DNA from: Edaphocola aurantiacus | GTDB taxonomy: Bacteria > Bacteroidota > Bacteroidia > Chitinophagales > Chitinophagaceae | NCBI RefSeq assembly: GCF_019797745.1 | Contig: NZ_VOSI01000001.1 | Span: 182,918 to 246,917, forward strand | DNA length: 64,000 bases | Direction: 5' to 3' | Shown here: positions 25,901 to 34,409 of the stretch, piece by piece | How positions within the stretch are numbered: position 1 is the stretch's first letter | Layout of the letters: every line of letters begins with the position of its first letter | The notes under the pieces: generated by a model | What the model saw: only the letters and a program-made list of their open reading frames with translations | Told to the model about the DNA's origin: nothing | The model's database searches: none | Translations under genes and position numbers: made by a program

Positions 25901-27140
25901 CCGGAACAGATGTAACAAAGGTATAGGTACCGTTAGGGTTCATTACCGGAATAGCAGCACCTGGATTGGTATAACCCGGTTGCGCTACAGGTGTACCATA
26001 GGTGCTACCAACCGGCACATCATCATTCGTGGCTACGTTACCCGTTACCGGAGTGTTTATGTAAGTGATATTGAAGTCCGGATCAGTATCCATACCCTGC
26101 TCACTTGACTTAGTGTAGTAAGCTTGATTTGCAGTAGTATTGGTTGCCAATGCCGCATAATCACGGTTACGCAACTCGGTACCGGCTGCCGGTACACCTG
26201 CCGTGCTCGCGCCCGGTGTATTTACCTGCCAGCTACCCGGGCCCTGGTATTGTGTCACGTAGTTACCCGAGCTGTTAAAGACCGACTGATTCGTCGTCGT
26301 GTTATGCTGCAGGGCAATATTGGTGGTACTGCCTGCTACGTCGCCATAAATATTCCAGGTACGTTGCATACCGGTATTATAGAAGTTCTCTACCGGTACA
26401 GAAGTGGCGTAACTGGCAACATTTACATGCACAGTATTCACCATCGTCGGATTCACTGTAGCCGGTGTATAGTCCCCTTCAGTAATCCCTACCGGGTATA
26501 TCCAGGCAGCAGTATAGCTTTCTTTCACTACATGTCCGTTACCGGCGGTTACTGCAAAGGCAGCAGGACGGTACCCGGTTTCTGTAGCAGTACTGCTGAA
26601 GCGAAGGTCGTATGCCCCCAGTAGTACATCATTTCCACTGACAGCCGAGCCATTGCCCAATGTCGTCGCCCAGGTAAAGTTATTACCAATATAAAGCGTG
26701 TGGTCTGTATTAGCAGTACTGATATCGCCCATAGAAGGCGTAGTAGATACTACACCCAGGACCAGGTTATTGGGATTACGCTGGATGACCTGTGCCAGAA
26801 TTTTGCTGCCCCCGCCGTCTATCGTGGTGGGCTGGCCGCTCCAGGCTACGGTCTCGGCAAGCGTACCAATACTTCCCGGATTATCCAGGATCATTTTACC
26901 CCCGCCATCAATCACAGCAGTAGGAGCGATAAAAACGTATTGACTGGCAATCACCCATTCCTGCCCTGCAGGGATAGTGATATGCGCACCGGGGCCAATA
27001 TACAGATACTGGCTGTACTCTGTAGTACCACCTGCATCGTATGTGCCCATACGCGTCACGGCGCTCTGTGCCGTTGCCTGGCCTGCCGGGACCAGACCCA
27101 GACTCAGGGCCGCAATTAGTTTATAAAATGTTGTTTTCAT
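22971..27140 (-). CDS. Large secreted repeat protein with tandem Ig/cadherin-like modules
   Basis: A 1389-residue exported protein (signal peptide to about 24, ATAQS). The N-terminal 340 residues are a unique beta-rich head. Residues 351-648, 649-946 and 947-1244 are three near-identical 298-residue units. Each unit has three modules: a TPVTGNVxTNDD module, a PPVANNDVTETPQNTPVTVPVLGND module and a TTANDDYxTT...GNVLxNDHDAEGN module. All are of the Asn-Asp 'tandem-95'/cadherin-like Ig type that bind calcium and form stalks. The C-terminal 145 residues show no obvious T9SS domain, which is unusual for so large a surface protein. Role probably adhesion or gliding; this is inference. Confidence 0.75.
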   Translation of the reverse strand: MKTTFYKLIAALSLGLVPAGQATAQSAVTRMGTYDAGGTTEYSQYLYIGPGAHITIPAGQEWVIASQYVFIAPTAVIDGGGKMILDNPGSIGTLAETVAWSGQPTTIDGGGSKILAQVIQRNPNNLVLGVVSTTPSMGDISTANTDHTLYIGNNFTWATTLGNGSAVSGNDVLLGAYDLRFSSTATETGYRPAAFAVTAGNGHVVKESYTAAWIYPVGITEGDYTPATVNPTMVNTVHVNVASYATSVPVENFYNTGMQRTWNIYGDVAGSTTNIALQHNTTTNQSVFNSSGNYVTQYQGPGSWQVNTPGASTAGVPAAGTELRNRDYAALATNTTANQAYYTKSSEQGMDTDPDFNITYINTPVTGNVATNDDVPVGSTYGTPVAQPGYTNPGAAIPVMNPNGTYTFVTSVPGEYNFLVPVCYNSVCNNELLNITVLDNNKPNPPVANNDVTETPQNTPVTVPVLGNDKPGTPGTTLPPGNVVVIDNNPGAGTTPAGGTTTINPDGSISYTPPTGFTGTDTITYKVCDNGTPSLCDTAMVVVTVNPPGTPNTTTANDDYVTTTPSTSVGGNVLTNDHDAEGNTQTVVAQTTTIPGKGTLTLGSNGAYTFVPVPGFNGPVDFPYAIFDNGSPVASDTATLHILVSKPLDTDPDFNTTYINTPVTGNVSTNDDVPVGSTYGAPVAQPGYTNPGTAIPVMNPNGTYTFVTSIPGEYNFLVPVCYNSVCTNELLNITVLDNNKPNPPVANNDVTETPQNTPVTVPVLGNDKPGTPGTTLPPGNVVVIDNNPGAGTTPAGGTTTINPDGSISYTPPTGFTGTDTITYKICDNGTPSMCDTAQVYVTVNPAGTPNTTTANDDYVTTTPSTSVGGNVLTNDHDAEGNTQTVVAQTTTIPGKGTLTLGSNGAYTFVPVPGFNGPVDFPYAIADNGSPVARDTATLHILVSKPLDTDPDFNTTYINTPVTGNVATNDDVPVGSTYGTPVAQPGYTNPGAAMPVMNPNGTYTFVTAVPGEYNFLVPVCYNNVCTNELLNITVLNNNQPNPPVANNDVTETPQNTPVTVPVLGNDKPGTPGTTLPPGNVVVIDNNPGAGTTPAGGTTTINPDGSISYTPPTGFTGTDTITYKICDNGTPSMCDTAQVFVTVNPPGTPNTTTANDDYGVTTKGKTLNGNVLSNDHDAEGNIQMVVAQTIAISGKGTLTLNTDGSYAFVPVFGFIGAVEYPYAIFDNGSPVARDTATLHILVGTAPDFTPVVQIDALSFPAAGDNRDFVVNIVEVANMNSLGQVAFRIPKLSAFTITYGATTTTSNVSGGTTVFNNDWIITETSSYILCTLKPGKVISPYGYSALGFNISRKAGIAANTSQPINAIIVAASGGDSNNANNSSQTSVTATNP
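23409..26090 (-). repeat. Three tandem 894-bp coding repeats
   Basis: Units 26090-25197, 25196-24303 and 24302-23409 share an exact 894-bp period with no indels at the junctions. Long stretches are identical at nucleotide level, for example around the 'TPPTGFTGTDTITYK' codons. Conservation at silent sites points to recent duplication or gene conversion. The third unit diverges most in its last module. Confidence 0.9.
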
Positions 27141-27181
27141 TGTCTTTTTTTAAACGTGTACAAAAGGCCGGAAGCGGCGTC

Positions 27182-28585
27182 TTAGTTAATGCTTTGATAG
27201 GTAATCACATTCTCTCCCCAAACCGAACCTCCAAAATTCATCAGGCTACCGGTAGCATTAAAGTTTTGCATAGATCCGATAGCCCAGTAGTAATATGTTT
27301 TATTGCCACCGGAGGTATTATTGATCACTACAGAACCTTTCATGATCGAATAAGGGGAATTAGTGCCCAAGCCGCCACTGATAAGGTCGCTGGAGCCCAC
27401 AATGTCGGGACTTGTGGCAAAACTGCTACTACTGTTACCGAAGGAGGTACGCACCCACCAGGTCTCATTACTTGCAGTATAGGTTACGGTGCCACTACCT
27501 TTGGACATAAGCATGGTGACATCTACCAGCCATTTACCGGGAGGCAGGGTTACTGCATTTCCTGTATATTGAGGTGTAATCGTATTGGAAGGGATATTGA
27601 CTCCGGCGCCGATAGGCGCGTAATAGATATCTACAGCGGCGCGCTTCCAGGTACCGACACCATTGGCATCAGAAGTAAGCACTTTATTTAAGCCCTGTGT
27701 ACCATCTACAATTTTAATAGCGCCATTGGTGGTACCGTTCTGAATATCCAGTCTTGTAGCAGGATTCGTCGTATTGATACCTACAAAACCCTTGTCATCG
27801 AGTGTCATCCGGGTAGTGCCACTGGTACTGAGCTGCAGGTTACTGTTCAGATTCGTACCGTTGCCGGTATAGGTTGCATTAATGACACTAAGGTTTGCAA
27901 TTGCGCCATTGACATAGCCCTGCATACTAATGTTACCAAGCCCGTCATTGTTACCCAGGTTTTGCGGCGTTGCGCGCGTACCACGGGCATTGCTCAGGTA
28001 GAGGCCGGATGTATTACTGCCTCCTGTAGTGTTGTAAGAGCGTACCCAAACATCATCATACAGTGGCCCTCTGTTGTCATTGTCTATATGCAATATAGAG
28101 GCCGGAGCCGAAGTACCCAGACCCAGACCGCCATTAGTTCCCAACCTCATTTTTTCAGTACCATTGGTTTCAAATGGCAGATCAAAGTTATCGTTGGTAC
28201 CAATCGTCCTGAGGGCACCATTATCATTACCGTCCTGTATCCAGGCAAGGCTGGCAATAGCACCGGCATTTACAACACGCACCCATTGGGTACCGTCATT
28301 GTAATAAAAACCCGGGCTTACTGCCGTATTGCCGCTGCCTGCAGTAGCGGTGTTGTATACAACCATACCTGCGACATGGGCATTAAGCGGACTCGCCGCA
28401 GTAGTGGCGGTCAGGGCAAGACGCGATAATAATAATCCCTTATTGTTACTCTGTAGTTCCAGTATTGCATTAGGATTGATGGCAGCATTAGCCGTGCCAT
28501 CAGACACCCTTTGCTGTGCGAGCAAAGGGCTGCTGTTCATCAGTAAAACTCCTGCAAAAAGCAGGTTCATAGGTGTACATTTCAT
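27182..28585 (-). CDS. Exported surface protein, phage-tail-fibre-like
   Basis: A 467-residue protein with a signal peptide (cut after LLAQ at about 24). It begins with QQRVSDGTANAAINPNAILELQS, which is nearly the same as the start of the mature form of the 765-residue protein encoded upstream. The middle has short repeats of the type 'LGTSAPASILHID' and 'GFVGINTTNPATRLDIQNG', as in tail-fibre or trimeric-adhesin stalks of Bacteroidota. The C-terminal 150 residues are beta-rich and could be the binding head. No sorting domain is seen. It is second in the four-gene run, 76 bp after the previous stop. Confidence 0.65.
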   Translation of the reverse strand: MKCTPMNLLFAGVLLMNSSPLLAQQRVSDGTANAAINPNAILELQSNNKGLLLSRLALTATTAASPLNAHVAGMVVYNTATAGSGNTAVSPGFYYNDGTQWVRVVNAGAIASLAWIQDGNDNGALRTIGTNDNFDLPFETNGTEKMRLGTNGGLGLGTSAPASILHIDNDNRGPLYDDVWVRSYNTTGGSNTSGLYLSNARGTRATPQNLGNNDGLGNISMQGYVNGAIANLSVINATYTGNGTNLNSNLQLSTSGTTRMTLDDKGFVGINTTNPATRLDIQNGTTNGAIKIVDGTQGLNKVLTSDANGVGTWKRAAVDIYYAPIGAGVNIPSNTITPQYTGNAVTLPPGKWLVDVTMLMSKGSGTVTYTASNETWWVRTSFGNSSSSFATSPDIVGSSDLISGGLGTNSPYSIMKGSVVINNTSGGNKTYYYWAIGSMQNFNATGSLMNFGGSVWGENVITYQSIN

Positions 28586-28661
28586 TTTATAATTATTATA
28601 GGTTATTCGTTTGAAATATTTTTTCGTAGTGATATGGTTACCGTATACGGTTCAATTATAC

Positions 28662-30959
28662 CTACCAGGCATTTTGCCATGTAGTACCATCCCATACACG
28701 CAGTTTGTGCAGGGTAGTATCATAATACGCCTGGCCTTCTACCGGGCTGCCCGGTGCCGTAGCCGCTTTGGGCAACACCACCCCATTGCTGAAGCCCAGC
28801 ACTAATTGGTTGCTGTTGGTCGTTGTGGCATTGGTACCCAGGGCCATACTGTTATTTTGTGTTACCGTATTGTTCTGGCCAATAGCCGTACTATACGCAG
28901 CATTAGTGATCGTATTATTGCTACCCAGGGCATTAGACAGGTTCGCGTTAGTAAGTGTATTGCTTGCACCGGCAATATGCGCACCGCTACTGGAGGTCAA
29001 AGTATTCCGGAAGCCGGAAAGGGAAGAAAAATTGGAGCCCGTAACGGTATCCTGGTAACCTGTTATCAGATTGCTGTTGGACTCGGTAACCTTATTGTAA
29101 GATCCGATCGTCGCATTGTTACCTTGCTTGAAACTAAAGCCCTCACCAACAGTATTCCCCAGACCACTCACCAAGTCTCGACTGCCAGATACCTTTATAT
29201 CAGAAGGGAACCCGGCACCTAAGGCCGCACCGGTATAAGTGAAGCTCGCAGGACTATTCATCACATAGTTATTTTCCCCGATGATCAAGCTCATGCCCGT
29301 AGTAGAACCAGTCTTATTGACTTTACCGGTCATAAGATTATAACCACCGGAATCGACATTACCAAAACCAAATACAGCCGTCTGGTTCGTACCATACAGT
29401 TCATTGTTCTGGCCGGCTACAATCCCAAAAGGATTACCGGGAGCATTTACAATATTTCCATCACCGAGCACCGCACCACTGTTCCCGGCGGTTATATTGT
29501 TTCTGCTACCGGCAATCAAAGTATTTTTACTATTGCTTACATCATTATTCCTACCGCTGATGAAGGTAGCCGTGCTACCGCTATCCAGTTGGTTGGCGGT
29601 ACCGATGATGCCACTATTAGCAGAACCGGAACCGATGATATTGTTAAATCCACTGATGAATGTATAGTTGGAAGTGTCCTTATTGGAGCCACCGAAAATA
29701 GCTGCATTCTTTGCATTGCTCATACGGTTATCGGAGCCGTATATGATGGAGGAGTAAGCATCTGCAGCAGTATTGATGATATTATAATTACCGCCTACCA
29801 GATTAGCCCCGGCATTGCCACCGGTAACGGTAATGGTATTGATATTGCCCAAAACAGTAGAATAGTTGGCATTGCCCCCGGTAACAGCAATCTTATGTGC
29901 ATTACCCAGGACTACAGAATTATCGGCGTTAGCACTGATGCTGTGGCTGCCACCTGCCACCAGTGTGTAACTGGAGCTGTCTTTATTGGCATTACCAAAA
30001 ACAGCCGAAGCGATGGCGGTATTGATATTATTATTCTGCCCCCCGACTACATTGGTCCAGGTATTGTCGCCGGTCAGGGTGTTGGCTGAGCCACTCACCA
30101 GGTTTTGCCCAATAGAAGTAGCCGACAGCACATGATTCTGCCCGAAAACCGCTGTACCCAGTGCATTGCCACCAATGGTATGGTTACGTCCTGCCACAAT
30201 CGTATAAGTGGCACTATCCTTATTACCATCGCCCGATACTGCTGAGCCTCCGGCATTGAACAGGATATTACTGTTGCCGCTTACAGTGCTGTTCGGACTA
30301 TTGGTCAGGGCATTATTATACCCTGTCGCGAAGCTGGACGTACTGGCATTGATCTTGTTTTGTAAACCGAATACCGAGGAATGGTTAGAACCTGTACCTA
30401 CAGTATCGTTCTGCCCCCAGATAAAACTGTATTGCGATCCGGCACTGGTCGCTGCACCACCAACAGCATTTGCATTCTGATCGAAGATCATGCGGGTGAT
30501 GTTGTTGACGCCCAGGGCCAGGTTTTTGGCATCGGTGGTACCCCAGAAATTGGCCGCACCAACCGCAGTGCCTACTGTAGCAGGTGGTGTGCTGGCTGCA
30601 TTGCCTTTCAAACGCCAGAAATCACCGGCGGCGGCACTACTGTTAAAACTCAGGGGGTTCCATTTACCCTCCCACACTACCAGGCCAGTGTCCAGGCCAT
30701 TGGCTCCGCCGGTAGTGGTGTTGAACACCACCATACCTTTGGCAGGACTGCCGGTCATCGGCGTCCACAGCAAGCGGTCGGTCAGGGCCACTCTGCTGGG
30801 CAGAAACCCTTTATTGTTGCTTTGCAGTTCCATTACCGCTGCAGGATTAATAGCCGCATTGGCCGTACCGTCCGAGACCCTTTGCTGAGCCTGAAGTGAT
30901 GTACTTCCTGCCAATAATAATACGGGCACCGTAATCTTTGTAATTGTTTTTTGTTTCAT
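28662..30959 (-). CDS. Exported protein with YadA-head-like repeats
   Basis: A 765-residue protein with a signal peptide (to about 24, SLQAQ). After a shared N-terminal module (to about 110), roughly residues 165-725 consist of dozens of irregular short repeats. Their pattern is 'S.V.G..N...', for example SVFGLQNKINASTSSFATGYNNAL and SALGSNNTITNAAYSTAIGQNN. This is the left-handed beta-roll of the YadA/Hia head. The end (SPVEGQAYYDTTLHKLRVWDGTTWQNAW) is the small tail common in Bacteroidota exported proteins. No YadA membrane anchor or coiled-coil stalk and no T9SS signal is visible, so how it is held at the surface is unclear. Confidence 0.7.
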   Translation of the reverse strand: MKQKTITKITVPVLLLAGSTSLQAQQRVSDGTANAAINPAAVMELQSNNKGFLPSRVALTDRLLWTPMTGSPAKGMVVFNTTTGGANGLDTGLVVWEGKWNPLSFNSSAAAGDFWRLKGNAASTPPATVGTAVGAANFWGTTDAKNLALGVNNITRMIFDQNANAVGGAATSAGSQYSFIWGQNDTVGTGSNHSSVFGLQNKINASTSSFATGYNNALTNSPNSTVSGNSNILFNAGGSAVSGDGNKDSATYTIVAGRNHTIGGNALGTAVFGQNHVLSATSIGQNLVSGSANTLTGDNTWTNVVGGQNNNINTAIASAVFGNANKDSSSYTLVAGGSHSISANADNSVVLGNAHKIAVTGGNANYSTVLGNINTITVTGGNAGANLVGGNYNIINTAADAYSSIIYGSDNRMSNAKNAAIFGGSNKDTSNYTFISGFNNIIGSGSANSGIIGTANQLDSGSTATFISGRNNDVSNSKNTLIAGSRNNITAGNSGAVLGDGNIVNAPGNPFGIVAGQNNELYGTNQTAVFGFGNVDSGGYNLMTGKVNKTGSTTGMSLIIGENNYVMNSPASFTYTGAALGAGFPSDIKVSGSRDLVSGLGNTVGEGFSFKQGNNATIGSYNKVTESNSNLITGYQDTVTGSNFSSLSGFRNTLTSSSGAHIAGASNTLTNANLSNALGSNNTITNAAYSTAIGQNNTVTQNNSMALGTNATTTNSNQLVLGFSNGVVLPKAATAPGSPVEGQAYYDTTLHKLRVWDGTTWQNAW

Positions 30960-31071
30960 ATTAAATCGGATGTAATTGTTTTTAAATTTCCGCTGTTCTA
31001 ACAGACCGATTGACGTCCTTCTTTTAGGCCAATCAGTTTATTCACTTCGGTTAATAAATTCAATTTGGGGA

Positions 31072-31099
31072 CAAAAATAGACTGCCTCAGGGTGTCAAA
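31072..31099 (-). promoter_or_regulatory. Candidate promoter of the surface-protein run
   Basis: TATTTTTG (31072-31079) matches the -7 consensus. A TTTG at 31096-31099 lies 16 nt upstream, somewhat closer than the usual 19. It would give a leader of about 105 nt before the start at 30959. Confidence 0.35.
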
Positions 31100-31788
31100 A
31101 ACCAAGTCCTGGAGCGGGTTTCCAAAAACAGTACAAAAGTTAGGCGCCTTTCAAAATGTTTTTATACTCATTTATAACAACTATAATATGGCCTTCAGTT
31201 ACTTATGATTTAGCACCTATAATTTGGCTGTAACAAGTCATTATGAAAACGGTTTGCAAACCGTACCTTTTCCAGTCAGCTATCCTGGGCTATCGGTCAT
31301 TTATGAACAAAACATGATGATTGAAGACGAGAAAAATTTATATGAAAGCAAATTGATACACACAGCATCTACACAGATCCGGATCATACGTACTAAAGCA
31401 TATCATTGGTAATCGAGATAAGGAGCAGGCATTATACCGATGAGCGTGGGGAGTATGGATCTATACACCGTTTAGAACGGCCATCTCACATACAGTTCTT
31501 TTGTATGGGTTGTGGTAATGAACCGGGAAACTTCATTTTTCTTATAAAGAAGCAGATCGTTACCCTTAACAATATCGTGTTCAACAATTTAAGCAAACAA
31601 CAGGCTATTGAGCCTTTATTTTCAGGCATACATCATTACATATTTCCTTACCAAAAACAGTACTTAAGATAGTAGTCTGAATGCACATCGTAGCATTGCA
31701 CAGCCTTACTTTTGTCCCAGAGAACATTCAATGAATATGCATCTATTTGTTCATTGAGTCAATTCTATCTCTTTCATTACAGGCTTAA
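31080..31788. other. Gene-poor 700-bp stretch
   Basis: Two overlapping forward frames (31224-31412 and 31406-31672; 62 and 88 codons, starting with TTG and not ATG) are the only open stretches. Neither resembles a protein I know. The second has a run HIQFFCMGCGNEPGN that looks foldable. A good terminator lies downstream at 31789, which hints at a forward transcript. It may be a decayed gene or non-coding. Confidence 0.3.
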
Positions 31789-31816
31789 AAAAGCGCTCCT
31801 TTCCAGGAGCGCTTTT
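31789..31816 (+). terminator. Hairpin terminator upstream of the 31.9-kb gene
   Basis: Arms AAAAGCGCTCCT (31789-31800) and AGGAGCGCTTTT (31805-31816) pair perfectly around TTCC. It sits before, not after, the next recognised gene, so it must end something transcribed across 31.1-31.7 kb or act in reverse. Confidence 0.65.
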
Positions 31817-31870
31817 GGTTTCTGCCAATTATATCAGAACCATGTTTAAATTCTGATTATATTTACCCAT

Positions 31871-32263
31871 ATGAAGTCTGTCTTACTTTCATGCTTTATA
31901 CTTTTCTCTGGTATTGCCGCAAAGGCACAGGTATGCGATACCGTTTACCGTGCAGTGCAGTACCCTGCTTCTTATGCAAATGATTCGCTGCAGCAATATA
32001 TATTTCACTCTATTACAGAGGTGATCACCCAATGCCAGTCAGAGGGAGAAGAACCCGCTACAAAGCTTTATCTGGAACTCACCATCGATTATACAGGTAC
32101 GGTGGTTGATGTGCACTTTCGCAAGCCGGCTTTAAGCCAGCGTTGTCAGGCGATGCTCCGTAATAAATTAATCGGCATAAAGGGCTGGAAACCCGCCCGG
32201 CATAATGATCAGGAGGTGTGCAGTATGCTGCTCATTCCGGTAAACTGTATTAAATGGCAGTAA
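31871..32263 (+). CDS. Small secreted protein with TonB C-terminal-like domain
   Basis: A 130-residue protein with a signal peptide (cut after AKAQ at about 20). The mature part fits the TonB C-terminal fold. Strands LELTIDYTGTVVDVHFRKP are followed by a helix (CQAMLRNKLIGIKGWKPA) and a last strand (LLIPVNCIKW). A true TonB would keep its N-terminal anchor and a proline-rich spacer; this one lacks both and looks cleaved and periplasmic or secreted. Four cysteines suggest disulfides. It is the first of four consecutive exported-protein genes. Confidence 0.6.
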   Translation: MKSVLLSCFILFSGIAAKAQVCDTVYRAVQYPASYANDSLQQYIFHSITEVITQCQSEGEEPATKLYLELTIDYTGTVVDVHFRKPALSQRCQAMLRNKLIGIKGWKPARHNDQEVCSMLLIPVNCIKWQ

Positions 32264-32280
32264 GCGCTTATTTGTTTTCG

Positions 32281-33492
32281 ATGCGAAAAATGATGTTCCT
32301 GCTGGCGGGTCTTTTTCTGAGTATGCAAATTCAGGCACAAAGCATCATTGAATTGGAGCGAGAAGTCCGGTCTTATAATAGGTATCCGGATCAAAGACTT
32401 TGTGAGGCTAAGCTTTTATTGTCAATAGACTCAATGAATGACGCAGGCCATAGGTATATGTATGAGCACTATAACAGTCAACATAAAGGCTCCGGTAGTA
32501 CTTATTGGGACCAGCTCATCCTCGATCATCCCAACAGCCCGCTCCCGTATATGGTGCATGCAAAAATGCACTTTTTGGATGCTTATGATAATCAGCATTT
32601 ATATCCTGAACAATTAACGTACCTGTATCAGGCTCTGGAACAATATCCAGACAATGTAGGCGTACAATATGAACTGGCAAAGCTATATTACAAAGACTTT
32701 TTATACCCTATTGAAAAAGATCAATTTGCAGCATCAGAGTCAATAGAAGATATACCTGAAATGAAATCAATTTATGCATCTGCAGTAGACAGCGCATTAT
32801 ATTATTTTAGTAAGGTGTGGCAAAATGATACAATCAACCGTTACCAGATTTATTTTCCTATAAAACAAATAGAGTATTTCCATGGCACTAATGAATCATC
32901 TTTTCCATTAAATATTGATAGTAGTGGTCATAATGACTACTTCCCTTACTGGTATTTTATGTCCGGAATAAATTATGCTGCAGGCTATCACAATCTTGTA
33001 TTTGAACTGAAGTTGAGCAGTCATGCTGTCAGCTCCAGAACCACACAACTTAAAGCGCTGAAAGAACCCGGACTATATACCCTTCCCGTCAGTTCCGGTA
33101 CTACAGTTTATCGGTTTACCTGGCTCAGGTCTTTCCATCACCCCATCAGTATACGTCTGGAGCAAACCAGTAATGAATACATTATTTATTGGAAAGAAGG
33201 AAAAGGTCCAGGTGGATATGCACCTAAAGGATTAAAAATATCGGGAAGAAAGCGATTAAAACCAGCGCAAGGACAAAAATGTATTCAATTGATCAATGGC
33301 ATGCAGTTGGATTCATTACCAAACAATCATGAAACCCTTATGTTTGACGGTGCGTCTTGGCTGCTGGAGCGCAAAACGGCAGGCGGATACAAGGCCTTCC
33401 ACACGAATGAACCGGATCAGAAATTTAACGACTTAGGACGGTTCCTGCTAAAATGTACTAATATCCGTATAAAAGAAGATGAAATATATTAA
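32281..33492 (+). CDS. Secreted protein of unknown function, partly TPR-like
   Basis: A 403-residue protein starting MRKMMFLLAGLFLSM with signal cleavage near IQAQ (about 20). An earlier in-frame ATG at 32254 would overlap the previous gene and add a non-hydrophobic tail, so 32281 is preferred. Residues 60-150 contain helical pairs with LYQALEQYPDNVGVQYELAKLYYKD, like a tetratricopeptide repeat. The C-terminal half is beta-rich. The family is not recognised. A+T content is higher than in core genes. Confidence 0.6.
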   Translation: MRKMMFLLAGLFLSMQIQAQSIIELEREVRSYNRYPDQRLCEAKLLLSIDSMNDAGHRYMYEHYNSQHKGSGSTYWDQLILDHPNSPLPYMVHAKMHFLDAYDNQHLYPEQLTYLYQALEQYPDNVGVQYELAKLYYKDFLYPIEKDQFAASESIEDIPEMKSIYASAVDSALYYFSKVWQNDTINRYQIYFPIKQIEYFHGTNESSFPLNIDSSGHNDYFPYWYFMSGINYAAGYHNLVFELKLSSHAVSSRTTQLKALKEPGLYTLPVSSGTTVYRFTWLRSFHHPISIRLEQTSNEYIIYWKEGKGPGGYAPKGLKISGRKRLKPAQGQKCIQLINGMQLDSLPNNHETLMFDGASWLLERKTAGGYKAFHTNEPDQKFNDLGRFLLKCTNIRIKEDEIY

Positions 33493-33511
33493 ACAAACAC
33501 CTGACTAAGCT

Positions 33512-34342
33512 ATGAAACCGTTGCTCCTTTTCTATTTCCTACTCACTTGTTCCGGTCTGGCATCTGCACAGCAGCATGTATTCAGGCAGGACAAACCGGA
33601 TAGCCTAACCATAGCCCGCAACAGGACAGCGGTATTACAATTGTCTGCTGCACCCTTTCTTAAAGGTTCGTTTTCTGCTGAGGATATAACGATACCCTAT
33701 CGTTTATTGTTACCTAGACAGATGAACAGACTACGGCAATACCCGCTTGTGATCATGCTGCACAACTCCGGCAAAATAGGTACGGATAATGAATTACAAT
33801 TAGATCCGCTGGCCAGGACCTGGCTCAGAACAGCAATACAGGAACAGTTTCCGGCATTTGTACTGGCCCCGCAATTTGCACGGCGCTCATCTAATTATCA
33901 TCCTGACAAAGGCATACAGGTATCCGCACCGTCTGCAGATGTAGCCGCTATACTGGATTTGCTTCATAAACTGGAACAGGAATACCCAAACATAGATCGC
34001 AGCAGGATATACCTTGTAGGGTATTCTATGGGTGCCTCTACTGCCCAGAACCTGATGAGCTTTGCCCCTGAACGTTTTGCCGCAATGGTTTCTATCGCTG
34101 CAGTACCGGACATATCTAATCTTAAAGCATTTAGCCATAAGCCCATCTGGCTGATTCACGGACAGCAGGATAATGATAATCCCTATAGTGGAAGCGTATA
34201 CCTGTTCAACAAACTAAAAGGGAATAAACAACTTGTATTCACGACTTATACTGAGTTGAATCATAATAATATTACTATTCCATTCTTAGCCTCAGACGCG
34301 ATTCCCAGATGGCTGTTCCGGCAAAAAATAAATACAAAATAG
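33512..34342 (+). CDS. Secreted alpha/beta hydrolase (esterase/peptidase-like)
   Basis: A 276-residue exported hydrolase (signal cut after ASAQ at about 20). It has an alpha/beta-hydrolase core: strand PLVIMLHNSG at 78-87, nucleophile elbow GYSMG with Ser172, an acid in the HGQQDND stretch (Asp220 or Asp222) and a likely His251 in ELNHNN. The pattern resembles the bacterial esterases/prolyl-oligopeptidase-like enzymes often annotated as phospholipase/carboxylesterase or dienelactone hydrolase-like. The substrate is unknown. It lies 19 bp after the preceding secreted-protein gene, suggesting one transcript. Confidence 0.75.
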   Translation: MKPLLLFYFLLTCSGLASAQQHVFRQDKPDSLTIARNRTAVLQLSAAPFLKGSFSAEDITIPYRLLLPRQMNRLRQYPLVIMLHNSGKIGTDNELQLDPLARTWLRTAIQEQFPAFVLAPQFARRSSNYHPDKGIQVSAPSADVAAILDLLHKLEQEYPNIDRSRIYLVGYSMGASTAQNLMSFAPERFAAMVSIAAVPDISNLKAFSHKPIWLIHGQQDNDNPYSGSVYLFNKLKGNKQLVFTTYTELNHNNITIPFLASDAIPRWLFRQKINTK

Positions 34343-34409
34343 ATAAGTATTTTATAGAGCAAAGAGTATATTGCGCACGAAATAAATCATTCGTTCACAT
34401 ACCTATTAC

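Noticed and set aside
23409..26090. Repeats as a CRISPR or mobile element
   Set aside because: They are in frame, 894 bp long and encode Ig-like modules; no spacers or terminal inverted repeats.
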